Shown here: one piece after another, positions 34,527 through 45,809 of the stretch
Position numbering within the stretch: the stretch's first letter is position 1
Layout: each line of letters begins with the position of its first letter
Source of the DNA: Gelatoporia subvermispora B
Lineage: Eukaryota > Basidiomycota > Agaricomycetes > Polyporales > Gelatoporiaceae
Reading direction: 5' to 3'
NCBI GenBank assembly: GCA_000320605.2
Contig: KB445803.1
Location: forward strand, 316,382-380,381
DNA length: 64,000 nucleotides
Made by a program: the position numbers and the translations under genes
Notes under the pieces: model-generated
The model's database searches: none
What the model saw: only the letters and a program-made list of their open reading frames with translations
What the model was told of the DNA's origin: nothing

Positions 34527-37500
34527 CACCCGCTGTAGGCAGCAGCGCCACCTGCCAAGTACAAAATCCAGGCTCCCCGCGCGCCACGGGGAGCCCTTCA
34601 CCTCAACGGGCTACATATCCCACCACATGCTCTCCTCTATACATCCGCGGCACTCGCCGACACGCCCCATGACGCCCATGCCTCTCGCGCCTGCCGCATC
34701 TATGCACGCCCATACATCTGCATCTACTCTACAGTCCAGGGTACTCGCCGACGCATCCACGCTTACACATCCAATCAGGTCCTGGTCTTGTCATGCCCAG
34801 CTACACGACTTATCCTACACGTACTACTGCTCCTTTCCGCGCCTCGCTGATATCGGACAGGCTGCCTTGCTCTCGCGTATCTATCACAGTGCTCTATTAT
34901 CTCACCTCTACGCCTCTTTTTTGCACGCATGTACTATTACGACGCATATTGCATACACTCCTGGTCTTCGCATCTCGTTGGTCCGGTTCCGTATGACATG
35001 GGAAGGCTTGGCACCGTGTCAGTAATGCGCCAACCCTGAAACCTAACGCAAGCCCGAAGACAACTCAATCGTTATCTCCACTCACATCGTCTGCCGTCCA
35101 CACCGGCTGTCGGGTCCGGGACGGGGGCAGGACTGTGATTGTCGGCCAGGGCCTCGCGCATATGTCGAGCACCATGCATACGTCTCGTGTGAGACCCAGA
35201 TCGGCGGGCTGCGATCCCATCGGCCACGCCCTCGCTCCCGCGAGGGATATAGGTGTGTGCAGATCGGGCATATCAGCGCGCCGGCCCTTCTCGATTAGCG
35301 GTTTCTCGGATGCCTTGGGCTGAACCTTGAATCATCTCCTGGGCCGGATGTGGGAGGCGCATGGCCCCCGTCCCTGCGCTGCGCGGAGCCGCGTCGTGCT
35401 TCGGGGCAGCCGACGGGAGAGCGCAGGGGCATGGTTGGCCCGTTGCGCAGCACGGTCCGGGTGCGTGGGCGGCGTGGTTTTGCGATCGGCGAGCGCGGTT
35501 TGGGTGGGTCCGCGCAGGGAAGCACGAGGGTAGGATGCCGGGGAAGATCATCGGCGTCTTGCTCGGGCTGCGTGGGTGTCGTGATCCTAGGATCGACGCG
35601 TGTAGTTGCAGGAGCCGTCTGTGCAGGGAGCGTGGGGCAGGCTAAAATAGCATGCCGGGGATCATCGCTGTCTTGTGGGAGGAGGGCAGCTGCGTAGAGG
35701 AGATCGGCGAGAGGGGATAGTGGCGGGATGCGGGCGAGCACATGTTGGTTCATCCGACGGGGCTCGCGGGATCAGTGGTGACTGTCCCGGTCGGCGAATT
35801 TGGTGGAGAGGCGGGTATATGGGGTTGGCACGAGGAGGAGAATCTGCGGGACGTTTCTGAAGGCCTATATCGGGCCCGCGGGAGTCGGTCTTCCGTGAGC
35901 AGAAGCTTGCGCACTTGGCCGCGGATTGAGTAGGGAGAAGTGGGCAGGATGATCTGCGCGAAGGCGCGAAGCTGCGAGAGGAAGGCGAGAAAGGCCGCCT
36001 GAGAGGTTTGGGGTGAGGTTCGCCTCGTATAGAGACCGGGATCAGGGAAGGTTCGAGGTAGTCCGGAGGTGTGGAGGCTGCCTGAGAGTGATACATGTAT
36101 CGTGCGATCGGGCAGAAGCAGCGTTAGCAAGGTTTGCAGCTGAATGCGAGATTGGGAGATCGATGCGCCGGAGCGGAAGGGGGCCAGCAAAGAATAGAGA
36201 GGGAAAACATGAGTCATGTTACATGACTTTTGAATTCCATTCATCATAGAAGAACACTGCAAACCGCGTCTCTACATATCGCTCACATAGCCAACCAGCA
36301 TACTTCAGCGACACTTGACAAGGAGGGAGACCGAGAGATCCTGAGCGTTGACTTCAAATGCCGAAGAATAAGAAGGTTAGGAAAGCGCCAGCCCTCGATT
36401 TCTCGCAAGATTTGGTGTACGATCTGCGAGGCCAAGAGAGAGAACTTCGACTCGCATGCTGGATTACGTCTCGCCTGGATCAGGACTCGGGGATCGCGGA
36501 ATGAAATGGAAATCAAACCACCCTTCATATGGGCGCTCCGGAGTCTGAAGATTCTCGCTTAGAAGAGCTATCTTATCAAACGACCTCGCCAAATTTTATT
36601 CACCCTCGCCGATCGATCCTTCGCGCGACCGATTGCTGAAGGATGCCTTTGCGGACAACGCAGCTTGGCTCCCAGTTTGAACGTCGCTCGTTTGCTTCCG
36701 GCCACGCGGTGACCGCGCTTTTGCGGGAAGACCACAGTGCTCTCGGATTTGTTCGGGAACCGCAAATGCAATCTGGTTCATGGTATATCCTTGCAGCTCA
36801 CTGATTGACCTGCTTTCCGACTTGTAAATTTAGGCGATCTCAACAGCCTCTCTCGGCCTTCAGGGCGTCGCTAACCTGTCGTCAAACTGCCGCGATCCGC
36901 AACAATACATGCGTCCCACGAACAAAGGTCGTCCAGGCCTACTATGACACTTGTACAGTGGAGTTACGATCCTCCTGATAGGCACAGAACCTGGGAGATC
37001 CCGCCAAGCGAAGCGCCGTCTGTATGGCTGCCACAGCGTCAAAGTGCACGGCTAGGGACCGTCCACGTTGCGAGGTCGGCCCCGGTACAATGAAGAGTTA
37101 TTGACACTCAGAACAACGGAATGGACTGCGCAATGGACTGCGTGCAATGGAGGGTTTGCATCTTTCCCCAAGCGTTGTTCGAATGTGCACAACGACTGTG
37201 CAGGACAAGGGGTGTTGTTGCGTGTCGCTGCCATCTTGAGGACCCAAGCATGCTTCCTGCGCGTCTTTCTCTCGGCTTCCACGCACGAGAACCCCCGCTA
37301 CATCGTTATCGCCATCATGCATCATCTCCGTTACCCATTCGGACTAATGGTCGTTTGCCCGGCTGTCCACATTCCCTTGATTCGTGGCCACAGTACAAAT
37401 TTTACCGCTCTGGCGGAACCCGTAGCCACAGTGGCTGCGTTCCCTCGCGTTCCGCCCTTCACTTGTTCGTCTGCGGCAGTATTTAACAGCATGGATACTG

Positions 37501-37588
37501 TGTCCATCTCTTCTTCACTCTGCTATCGCTGTTGGTCTTCCATACCTCCCGACGTTGCCTTCCGCCTTTCCTCGAAACGGCTTGTTCA
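34527..37588. other. Long region without a supported gene
   Basis: Three kilobases contain several open frames, mostly GC-biased and overlapping on both strands between 35290 and 36260. None has a recognisable domain, exon pattern or codon pattern like the neighbouring genes. A genuine lineage-specific gene cannot be excluded. Confidence 0.4.
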
Positions 37589-39005
37589 ATGTCTCGAATC
37601 AATCCCGATATTTTCATCATCATGATGGCGCTACTGCCGACTAGGGACCTACTGTCTGTCCAGCTCGTCAACAGTACATTCTACTGGGAAGCCGCGAATC
37701 TGCTCGCCGCACGCGCAGACTTCACACACAAGCCGCTGACGGCGCGGACGGTCCCGTCGTACGCGCAGTTCATCTCGCGCGACATGGTGCGCGGGAACTA
37801 CCTCAAGCACTTCAACGTACAGTTCTGGGAAGACGTGCCGCCGGAACTCGCATCGCAAGTGGCATACATCCTCTCGTGGTGCTTCCAGATCGTCAGCCTG
37901 CGCCTCACCCAGTGCGAATCGCTCGTGACCTCGCAAAATACCTTTATTGTTGGCCCTGTGCTCGCCATTCGGGGCCTCACGGAGGTGTGTTTCGAAGACG
38001 TCGGGCCCCGCTGGATCAGCTCGGTGTGCGACTCGCTCCAGACGCCGCTTCTGCGGGCAACAGTCATGTTCGTTGACTACGTGGATAGCGTGGTGACCGT
38101 GCCCGACGCGACTGGGCTCTTGCCAAATTGCGCGCTTACGATTCAGCACATGACGACGAATGGAAAGTTTAACGGTCTTCGCTTCATCTATCCATCCGCG
38201 ATGTCGCTCCGTCTGATGCACGATGACATGCGCGACGTTGGCGTGCTCATCGACGCATTCCCCACAGTCGAGCGCCTCTGCATCAAAGACCAGGAGGGTG
38301 ATTATCTTATGGGAATATCTCGGGAAGCTTGCCGCGAGGTGCGCGCGCGGAACGTCGTGCAAATTGCTGCACGCGTGCCCGAGGACGGGTCGTGGCCTGT
38401 GGGCGACAACGCGCGGTTCGTGGGCCGCGCCCGCACGTTATACTTGCTCGGTCTCACGAACATTCCCTACATCGAACTCGATGCGAAAGACGACGACTTC
38501 GAAGATATCCAGGTAGCACTTCAGGATGCGGCGCCGATGGACCTGGATTTGCGGCTCTCGTCGCTGCGTACTCCCTGGGACTCGCTGGCGCAGCTCTCAT
38601 GCGGCGGCAACTTGAACGTCTTGGAGCTGTGTATCATTTTGGATTCCCCACCGATTGATGTCGATAGAGTTGTGGTAAGTTCCGTTCCACACATCCTGGT
38701 CATGGGTTTGGAATTTACTTTTACGTTAACTTTTGCAGCCCAGCATCATCGCAATGTGTCAACGCGAGCCCGTCGCGAATCTTCATCTAGCGTTTGAAGA
38801 AGTTGAAAACTCAATCTGGTGGATGTGGCTCACACAGATTGACATGCATCATCTTGCGCGTGTTTTGGCGAATGAGATCGCAGGTCTTGCTCAGGTGCAC
38901 ATCACGGCGGGCAGGCACCGAAACGGGGAATGGCAAGTGGTTCAGATACCTGGAGGCTTTGACGTCGAGGAGCTTCCGGTCGGCCATCGAGATCGATGGT
39001 TGTAA
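37589..39005 (+). CDS. F-box-like protein of a second family
   Basis: Two exons (37589-38674 and 38739-39005) encode 450 residues. The N-terminal 45 residues, MSRINPDIFIIMMALLPTRD then LLSVQLVNSTFYWEAANLL, have the spacing of an F-box. The remainder has leucine-rich strand-like segments (LRLTQCESLV, LNVLELCIIL) typical of agaricomycete F-box/LRR-like proteins. It has no close similarity to the F-box cluster at 11-21 kb. The ATG at 37589 was preferred over one 57 bases upstream because it begins right before the F-box. It is probably an SCF substrate receptor, partner unknown. Confidence 0.65.
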
Positions 39006-39399
39006 TTCATGGATAACTTATGTATTCACCTGCAAAAGCGACAGTCGATGTCGCACAAGATGTCAAACAGCGTGGCGGCGTTCGTCGCAGGCGGTAGCAG
39101 TCATTAGCAGCTGTAACGGTATTAAACTGAGTATTCGTTCGAATAACTGTAGAATCTCAAAGTGATTCTCGAGATCAATCGATATCTTTTCGACCGTCGA
39201 CTGTGATGTTGCGACGGGTTGGATGCTCGTACTTAGTCAGATATAATCGAGTAAGTGAGCTGGTCCGTATTGCGTTGTGCCTGAGTAGGGCTAGACGCCA
39301 GGGGTGCACGGGGTACTACACACGTGCGACCAAGCGCGCCGCGCGTGCCAGAACCGGTCAAGTGGTATTCCTCACACACCATCTTCGCGGTCCCTGCGT
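39006..39399. other. Intergenic upstream of the NatC subunit gene
   Basis: No coding signal. Probable terminator of the F-box-like gene and promoter of the MAK10 gene. Confidence 0.35.
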
Positions 39400-42099
39400 A
39401 TGGACTTGCACGATGTCCTCGAATTCCCCGGTGGCGACGACTTCGAAGATGTCACGGATGTGTTTACTGCGGCAGCGCGTGGTAAGTTGGTCCGCGAGCT
39501 TTATGAGGATACCAGTTAACGTGCAGGGCAGACATGAGGAGCGGAGAGCTCGTGATGAGCGATGGCTATACTCTGCTAGACACTATGAGTGCCTTTGAGG
39601 TACGAGAAAGGACTTTTCATCTGTATTCAAGCTCCCTGATTTAACGTCGTCTCGTCATAGATTGGAGAGCCTCGAATGGACAGTGGGATGGTGCCTGAAG
39701 AAGATCGCAGACCCCCGTTCGCTCCAATTGTCCCTCTGCTCCCTCAGGAGATCTGCTGGCTGCTAGATAGGAGCTTCTCTTGTGAGGTGTGTAATAATTT
39801 GATCTTAGTTGACCCGGCACTTAACTGCATCAGATGGCTTGGCATGCAGGCAACACCCTCTCACAATCTGTCTACACACTGCTCTACGTGCACCATCTCG
39901 CCGACATCAGCCCAGAATTCGTAGCCCGTTATGTCCGAGTCATGCGTGACGCAGAACGTCCTATCGAGCTCATCACTGTTGTCCTGCGTGCCGGAATCAT
40001 GGGGCTCCTGAAATCATGCGATTTAGCGCGCCGAGAGCTGTGCAAAAACAAAGTAGTGGACGTACGTCGCACGTGTTTTCATGCTGGACTGGCGGCTAAA
40101 TTGACGTGTGCTTCTGCAGTGTGAAGATTGGCAAAGCGAAAAGGCCGAGATCTCGCTGCTCGAGGGGATCAACGTGGACTACATTATCCGCCTACAAGAT
40201 GATGCATGCTACTGGCTCCGAAATTCAGGCCTAGAACAAGGAGCCATCGACGCACTCTGTGACAGACTTCTCCTGCGCAAGACGATTCTCCAACTGTTGA
40301 GGCTCAGTGTGCCCAGCAGTGCAGAAGAGTTATCAGCCTTCCTCCTACACGCTCGGCTTTTGTTGGGCCATATGAAGTCCGAGTCGCTGTACACACCTCC
40401 AGAGACGTCCCTGGTCAACTCGGCAGTCGATCCATATGTTACTCGCTTCCTGCACAACTTTTTGCCGGTTCGCAAACTTGTACTCCCGGGTTCGGATGAA
40501 ACCTGGCAGGCCATGGAGCGATGGTTAGATGGCTGGGAGGAGCTAGGGTCCCTCCTAGGCTGCTCATATGTGCTCTCCTGGGAGGTGAATACCCCATCTA
40601 AGTGGTAGAAATCGTTCTGTTGAGCACTTGCAGATTGCAGGGTCCCTACGAGTCTGGACTCCATCACGCGCTACACCGATTGCATTCGTGCGATCCTTAA
40701 CACAGGTACGCCTACGCTTACAACTGATAGGTCTGAAAAAGTATTGAGCCGGTATTTCAGAGTGCAATTCTCGAAAACAATGTGTTTCTCAGAAGATTCA
40801 GTTTCCAATGGCTCGTTCGGCGCTTCTACCTGGAAACCTTGGGCCAATCCTACGACGTCATCCTTGAGAACCTCGAGGAGAAGGGTTTGATTTCAACTGC
40901 GCAGTCGCTCAAGACGGTGGAACGTCTGATCGTCAAGGCATGCTATAGTCTGGTATATGTACTAACAGGATTTTTCTGACACTCGTTTAGCTCATGCATA
41001 ATCAACTTAGGTCGCTCTGGTATAACCCACCCCGAAGACGCAGGTACCTTGCGAAAGCTGCATTCGAGTGGCACGTGCTGCACGATGAAATGATAGGAAT
41101 TCTCTCTGAGACCACGGCTGGAGTAAGTGTATACTGTCCGGAGCCTTGTAATTGTGTGCTCAGGAGTACATTATATCAGAATCCTACCGAAACTGGCATC
41201 ATACCTCATATCGAGCTCGCCCCTCTGATGTGGCGTCTGGTATGCGCAAGAGAAATAATACTCTCTGGGTTCCAACAGGAGCTGTACTCGCAAGATGAAA
41301 GGCCTATAGCATACTGGTACCTGGCTCATGTACTCGATGTACATTTGCAATGTCTGGATAACGTTCTCAGTTTAGAGGCAGTAGGTGAGTACATCGGTGC
41401 AACGAGTTTCTGTCCTCTCACATGTTTGCTCTCAAGACCCTACTGTTCACCAAGAGATGGTGTTCCAGCATGGATTCCTCACCGCTCTGCAAGCGATTTC
41501 TATCGCGCTTTGCGTTGTGCGTTTGTGATGCGTCCCGTTCTTGACGAGGTTTCGCTGAAGTTTCTGCATCAGATTACGTTCAAGGACTTGACTCTACCCT
41601 GGCGACGAATGTCGCTCAACTTCATCAAGCGGTACAAATGGACGTTCAAATCCGAGTACGATGACCTCGTACCGGTGGTACCCCCGCCAGACCTCTTCCA
41701 ATTCGCTCCCCAGGTCACAAAGATACTACAAGTAAGCCCTACTTCACAATTCGTTGATAAGATCGGCTGAGCTCCGCGAACAGGATGACGAGGTCTCACC
41801 ATCTGACCTGTTCATGTTCGCTCGAGAGATTCTCCTGGGACTAGTTGGACCAGAGGGTCTGGGAGGATTGTCCGACAGATGGCAACCTGATAGGCGCCAT
41901 GTAAGTATTTCTGTTATGATCCATGACTTGGTCTCTGAGTAATACCTGCCAGTTTATTCTGCAGCTCGCAAACTTGTGTGAACGCCTGGAGGATGGGCCC
42001 AGGAATGCGGCGGAGATTCTGCAATTTGACCCCAAAAGGTTTAGGTGGGATTCTACGGTGCATCCTTGGTTTCCCGACGTCATTAGCCTGGGGACGTGA
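39400..42099 (+). CDS. MAK10: NatC N-terminal acetyltransferase auxiliary subunit (Mak10/NAA35)
   Basis: This subunit anchors the NatC complex to ribosomes, where it acetylates nascent N-termini such as Met-Leu/Ile/Phe. The hallmark is MSAFEIGEPRMDSGMVPE, formed across the join of exons 39532-39599 and 39661-39786. It is followed by CEMAWHAGNTLSQSVYTLLY (join at 39834). Further exons carry EDWQSEKAEISLLEGINVD (from 40120), a helical region (to 40584), 40634-40705, from 40761, and several to the end, which reads EILQFDPKRFRWDSTVHPWF and a TGA at 42097-42099. About ten or more short introns are used. The first exon starts MDLHDVLEFPGGDDFEDVTD, with the ATG at 39400. Exon boundaries after 41000 were not fully resolved. 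Confidence 0.88.
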
Positions 42100-43168
42100 T
42101 GTTGCGCGTATGCTTGGATATGTAGTATGCACGAGTACCGCAGTCAAGGTTCTTAGCCACACACCTTCCTACACCTTCCCATCGGCGCCACACATTGATT
42201 TGAACATCAACTTTTAGGTTGTACGCTTGCAGCAATCACCACCTACTTATGTTTACATCGCATTCAGCCAAAGAGACTGAAATCGGGTACCCTTCTTGTA
42301 GGCTCTCCTCTATCACGCGCTGGTTGTCCGCCACATCTGCCTTCTATATTCCGATATGATGGCGACTGCCTCCATCATTATCTCTGTGTATCCATAAGCC
42401 GTATCAACGCCACCGCAGGTTTGAGATCGTGGTTCATGACGATGGTCTGCGTACCCCACTCGTTCTCTGCACATGCGTGCAGTATTCACATTTTCTCCAT
42501 CCACGAAGTAGCAGATATGTAGCAACCGAGAAGATATTATGAGAGTAAGAATACGAGATGCAAGCACACGCAACATGGATCGATAGAGACATCACGGAGA
42601 GACCAGGACAAGCAAACACGGGTGAGACTACAGGCTCGAGGTGCACGACATGAGGAATGCATGCGCGCGCATCTTCCGAGCTCAACAACTGGGGCCTAAC
42701 TCGGACCCTATCATGTAGCGTACACGTGATCACGAGTCTATCCAATGATTTAATCCTCAGGCCTCAGGCCCCGAATCCTCCTTCGAATCCCCCCGCTCCA
42801 ATGCCTGGCGCTAACGAGCAAATTCTGCTCGATTCCCCATCCTCTCGTATTGGGCTTTCCAGCGAGTTCCATTTCAATAGGGACTTTTGGAAAAAACAGC
42901 TTTATGTCACGTGCTGAAGCCACAGCACGGTCCAACCTACACAGGAAACTGGAGGAGATAAGATCGTCACAGCTCCACCGAATATTCAGAATCCCGACCG
43001 TGTCGCACTGTTGCAACCGGATTTTTGCTCATAGCTCAGTCTCTGAAATGTGATTTGTGAAAGTACCGTTAGAAGTCACGCAGACTACCCGTAGACCGTA
43101 TATCGAGAGCATACACTCGGGCCAAGGCTATTGAGACGAGCAGTCGCTCTGGGGCCCCGGCTTGATGT
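42100..43168. other. Intergenic region with one arm of an inverted repeat
   Basis: No supported gene. It contains the left arm (42861-42888) of an inverted repeat whose other arm is at 43289-43316. Confidence 0.4.
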
Positions 43169-43316
43169 CTAGGCGATGTGGGGTTGCGGAGCAAATCCTA
43201 GCACATCGAGACGTCCTTCGCCCAATCTCGTCACCTGATGTTTGGTTTGCTCCGAAAGTAAACAGATGTGCCTGAAGGTAAAATTTCGAAAAGTCTCTAT
43301 TGAAATGGAACTCGCT
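42861..43316. repeat. Inverted repeat pair, 28-base arms
   Basis: The arms 42861-42888 and 43289-43316 are reverse complements with 27 of 28 matches, about 400 bases apart. The right arm falls within the 3' part of the reverse-strand locus ending near 43169. The left arm is intergenic. They may be termini of a small non-autonomous element or a duplicated gene tail. Confidence 0.7.
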
Positions 43317-44470
43317 GTCAGATCGGCGGCAGCGGGATCGGCAGAACGCCTGGCATTGAGCCGTGCCTGCTCATTGGCCGTGATTGCGGCATCAGAGACC
43401 TTTCGGCCTAATTCACCTAGCGGAAGTCGCACCGCAACCGTGTCGTCCATATCACTTACTAGATCCCCGTATGCGATTTCGAGCACGCCGCCAGTGACCC
43501 TGTCAGCCCCACAAAGCTACATGGAACGTCAAAGTGATGAACCTTTCGGACAGAGATGTGTACTTACTACGTACACCTCTGTGGCCTCATCTACCAGCTT
43601 GTAGGTGCCTTTCACAGCCCGAGGCAAATAGCAAACACACTTTGAGTATGGTAGATTCTGTGAGCTCCTCTGGTAGAGCTCGCCGTTCGAATCGACCCCG
43701 TACACCTCTTCTGCCGTAACGGGCCTTCGGTGGCCCCTGAAATCTCGGAACGTGGCATGGCGGAGCTCCTCCATCAATGAGACGACGACAGAGGTTTACT
43801 CCTAGTGCTCTAGAATAATGCGAACGATCTGCTTCTCATCCCCCTTCCTGTTGTCGTCGTTCTCGATATGCAATACAAGGCCCTGATTGACCCCACCGCA
43901 GAGCTGTCTCACTACGGCGACGCGAGCATCCCCGCTCGTGTCCTGTATTTCCACTACGATATTAGGTCGAAGTTCATTCAGGGCCCTGTCTTTCGGACGA
44001 CTTGACACGACAGTGAACGACGCGTCCGGCCGCTTGATACCACCACACGGAAGGTTAATTGACCCCGTGAGCAGCAGTCGCCGTTCGCCATCCTCATTAG
44101 CGACCGTAAAATATCCCAGCAGAAGCCGGCACAGGGCTTTCTCAATGGAGTTGGGGTATTTGACGGTGAGTTTCTCGCCATCGAATTATATACTCCACGT
44201 CACGTCAATACAATCCAGGAGGTGAGAACAGACGACATACCGGCCTGCATACCACAGCGCTCTCAACTCACTCAAGTCCTTCGGGCTGATTCTCCCACGT
44301 CGTCGAGCAATTTAAAGGCCTCATGGCCAAGCTGCATCTCCGCGGAGATACGGAACTGGGCAGCATCGCGGAGGGATGGCAAGACGCTCTTGATCAGGTC
44401 AGAGGGATCGCGCACATCGCGGCGTCGGTCATTGGTATGTCCCTCGACAGTCGATGCTGGCAGAGGCATT
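43169..44470 (-). CDS. Unclassified multi-exon locus, possible PD-(D/E)XK-like fold, perhaps broken
   Basis: On the reverse strand three coherent pieces are visible. From about 44170 to 43802: FDGEKLTVKYPNSIEKALCR, then KRPDASF and LNELRPNIVVEIQDTSGDAR. From 43774 to 43568: MEELRHATFRDFRGHRR onward. From 43516: LCGADRVTGGVLEIAYGDL, then VAVRLPLGELGRKV. The last two are joined by a good intron (GTAAGT to TAG, 43567-43517). A further frame at 44469-44272 (MPLPASTVEGHTNDRRRD) may be an upstream exon. The first two pieces are in the same frame but separated by TAG and TAA near 43790-43804, with no plausible intron, so this is either a broken gene or two genes. The spacing of RPD and VVEI resembles fungal restriction-endonuclease-like proteins; this is a weak inference. 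Confidence 0.4.
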
Positions 44471-45809
44471 ATAATGTTTTTGGCGACGAGAGACTACGCG
44501 TGCGCCTTTGTTATGACAGGAGAAGACTGCGATGTTAACAGAGTGATGCAGAGGGGCACAGGTGTGCGTGCGAGACGAGCGCGAGCAATGGACGCCAGGC
44601 TGTTTGTGGGCGTCGAACCTAGTACGTACGGCGCGTCCTCCAGCATGCGTCACATGCATCTTATCGCCGTCAAATGACCTGCGCGGAAAGTGGAGCCCGC
44701 ATCCAGCACTGCTACTGCAGCGACACCAGGAACCTCTCGCGGACACACTAATCAACTGTGCGGGCCCGCAGCACGCAAATTCAGGTTATCTTATGGGCAT
44801 CTACGGCACTCAAGATTTTCTGTCCCAGCGCAGCTGCCATGCGACTTCGCATTCCGCGCCATTCCGTCCCCATTTCTCCGTATGGCAGCGATCCGACATA
44901 CGACCAGTAGTCTCTGGAAGACTCGAACGTCGTCTCCGTCGCGCGGTTGCATCGATGCATGTCGCCGCTCGTTCCCGGATCGCAGGAGAAACGTTGACGC
45001 TCGGCACCCTCGCGTGTCTGGCAGTCTTTCGGGCTGCACCGCAGACGGTCGCAGTGCTCAGGACCTCTATCTCGTGCTTCTACGGCACCTAGGGGAGGGT
45101 TGGCGCTCGCTTTGGGTTGTCCCATGTAAATCTCCCCGGACTCGCGAGCGCTGAATATCGGGAACGTTGCCTGTTTGCAGCTTGTCGGTGTAGCGTGCGC
45201 ACGAGGCACGGCGAGTTCGCAATAATCAACCAATGGGGTACGCGCGTGCGGATACCGGCGCAGATGGGGCGACTAGACGACGGCATACGACCTGCGGACT
45301 GGATGAAATGAGTTTACGCGGACTTTCCTGGACTGGGGAGGGTGTGATGGATGCAGTGGGACCAGGGGAATCGCAGCCAAGCGCCTTTTATGGTGTACAG
45401 TCTGTTACACAGTAATATGCAGGTCGAAAATTTAAACACTGGCGAGAAAGAGTCCAGAGATGAGTCTGTGTGTCCGGGTCCACCTAGACAGCAAGGCAAG
45501 ATGGTTATCGCAGACATCAGCCTGAGAGTCTGCGCCTCTGCCTTCTTACATCTCGCCTGAATTCACGCAGAGTTCGTGCTATCGCATGCGCTCCCTGCGC
45601 ACAGAGTCCGCAATTCAGTATCTGTCAATGTGAGTCTACAGAGGTTTCCAAGTGAAAGAGACAGTCGAGCCATGAGACCCGCGACGAGTCACGACTTTCG
45701 AATCAATACGCCCTGTGTGCGTCATGTGACGTAGAAATATCACGTGACATTCTTCTTCAAGGTCGAGGGAGTTTTCATCCCGCCGACCAACTGCTGCTGA
45801 GCCACTGAG
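44471..45809. other. Intergenic region upstream of SUV3
   Basis: Overlapping frames of up to about 175 codons occur on both strands between 44560 and 45310, but none shows family similarity. The last 100 bases hold the SUV3 promoter. Confidence 0.35.
45721..45750 (+). promoter_or_regulatory. E-box type element upstream of SUV3
   Basis: TCACGTGA, a palindromic basic helix-loop-helix (Cbf1-like) site, lies at 45740-45747, about 60 bases before the start codon. A related TCATGTGACG is 18 bases earlier. Factor identity is inferred from the motif only. Confidence 0.4.

Noticed and set aside
35295..36262. Overlapping 110-170 codon frames on both strands
   Set aside because: Pro/Arg/Ser-rich composition, no start or intron support, no family similarity.
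44562..45233. Overlapping frames of 150-176 codons on both strands
   Set aside because: No family similarity and no splice pattern; left as intergenic.
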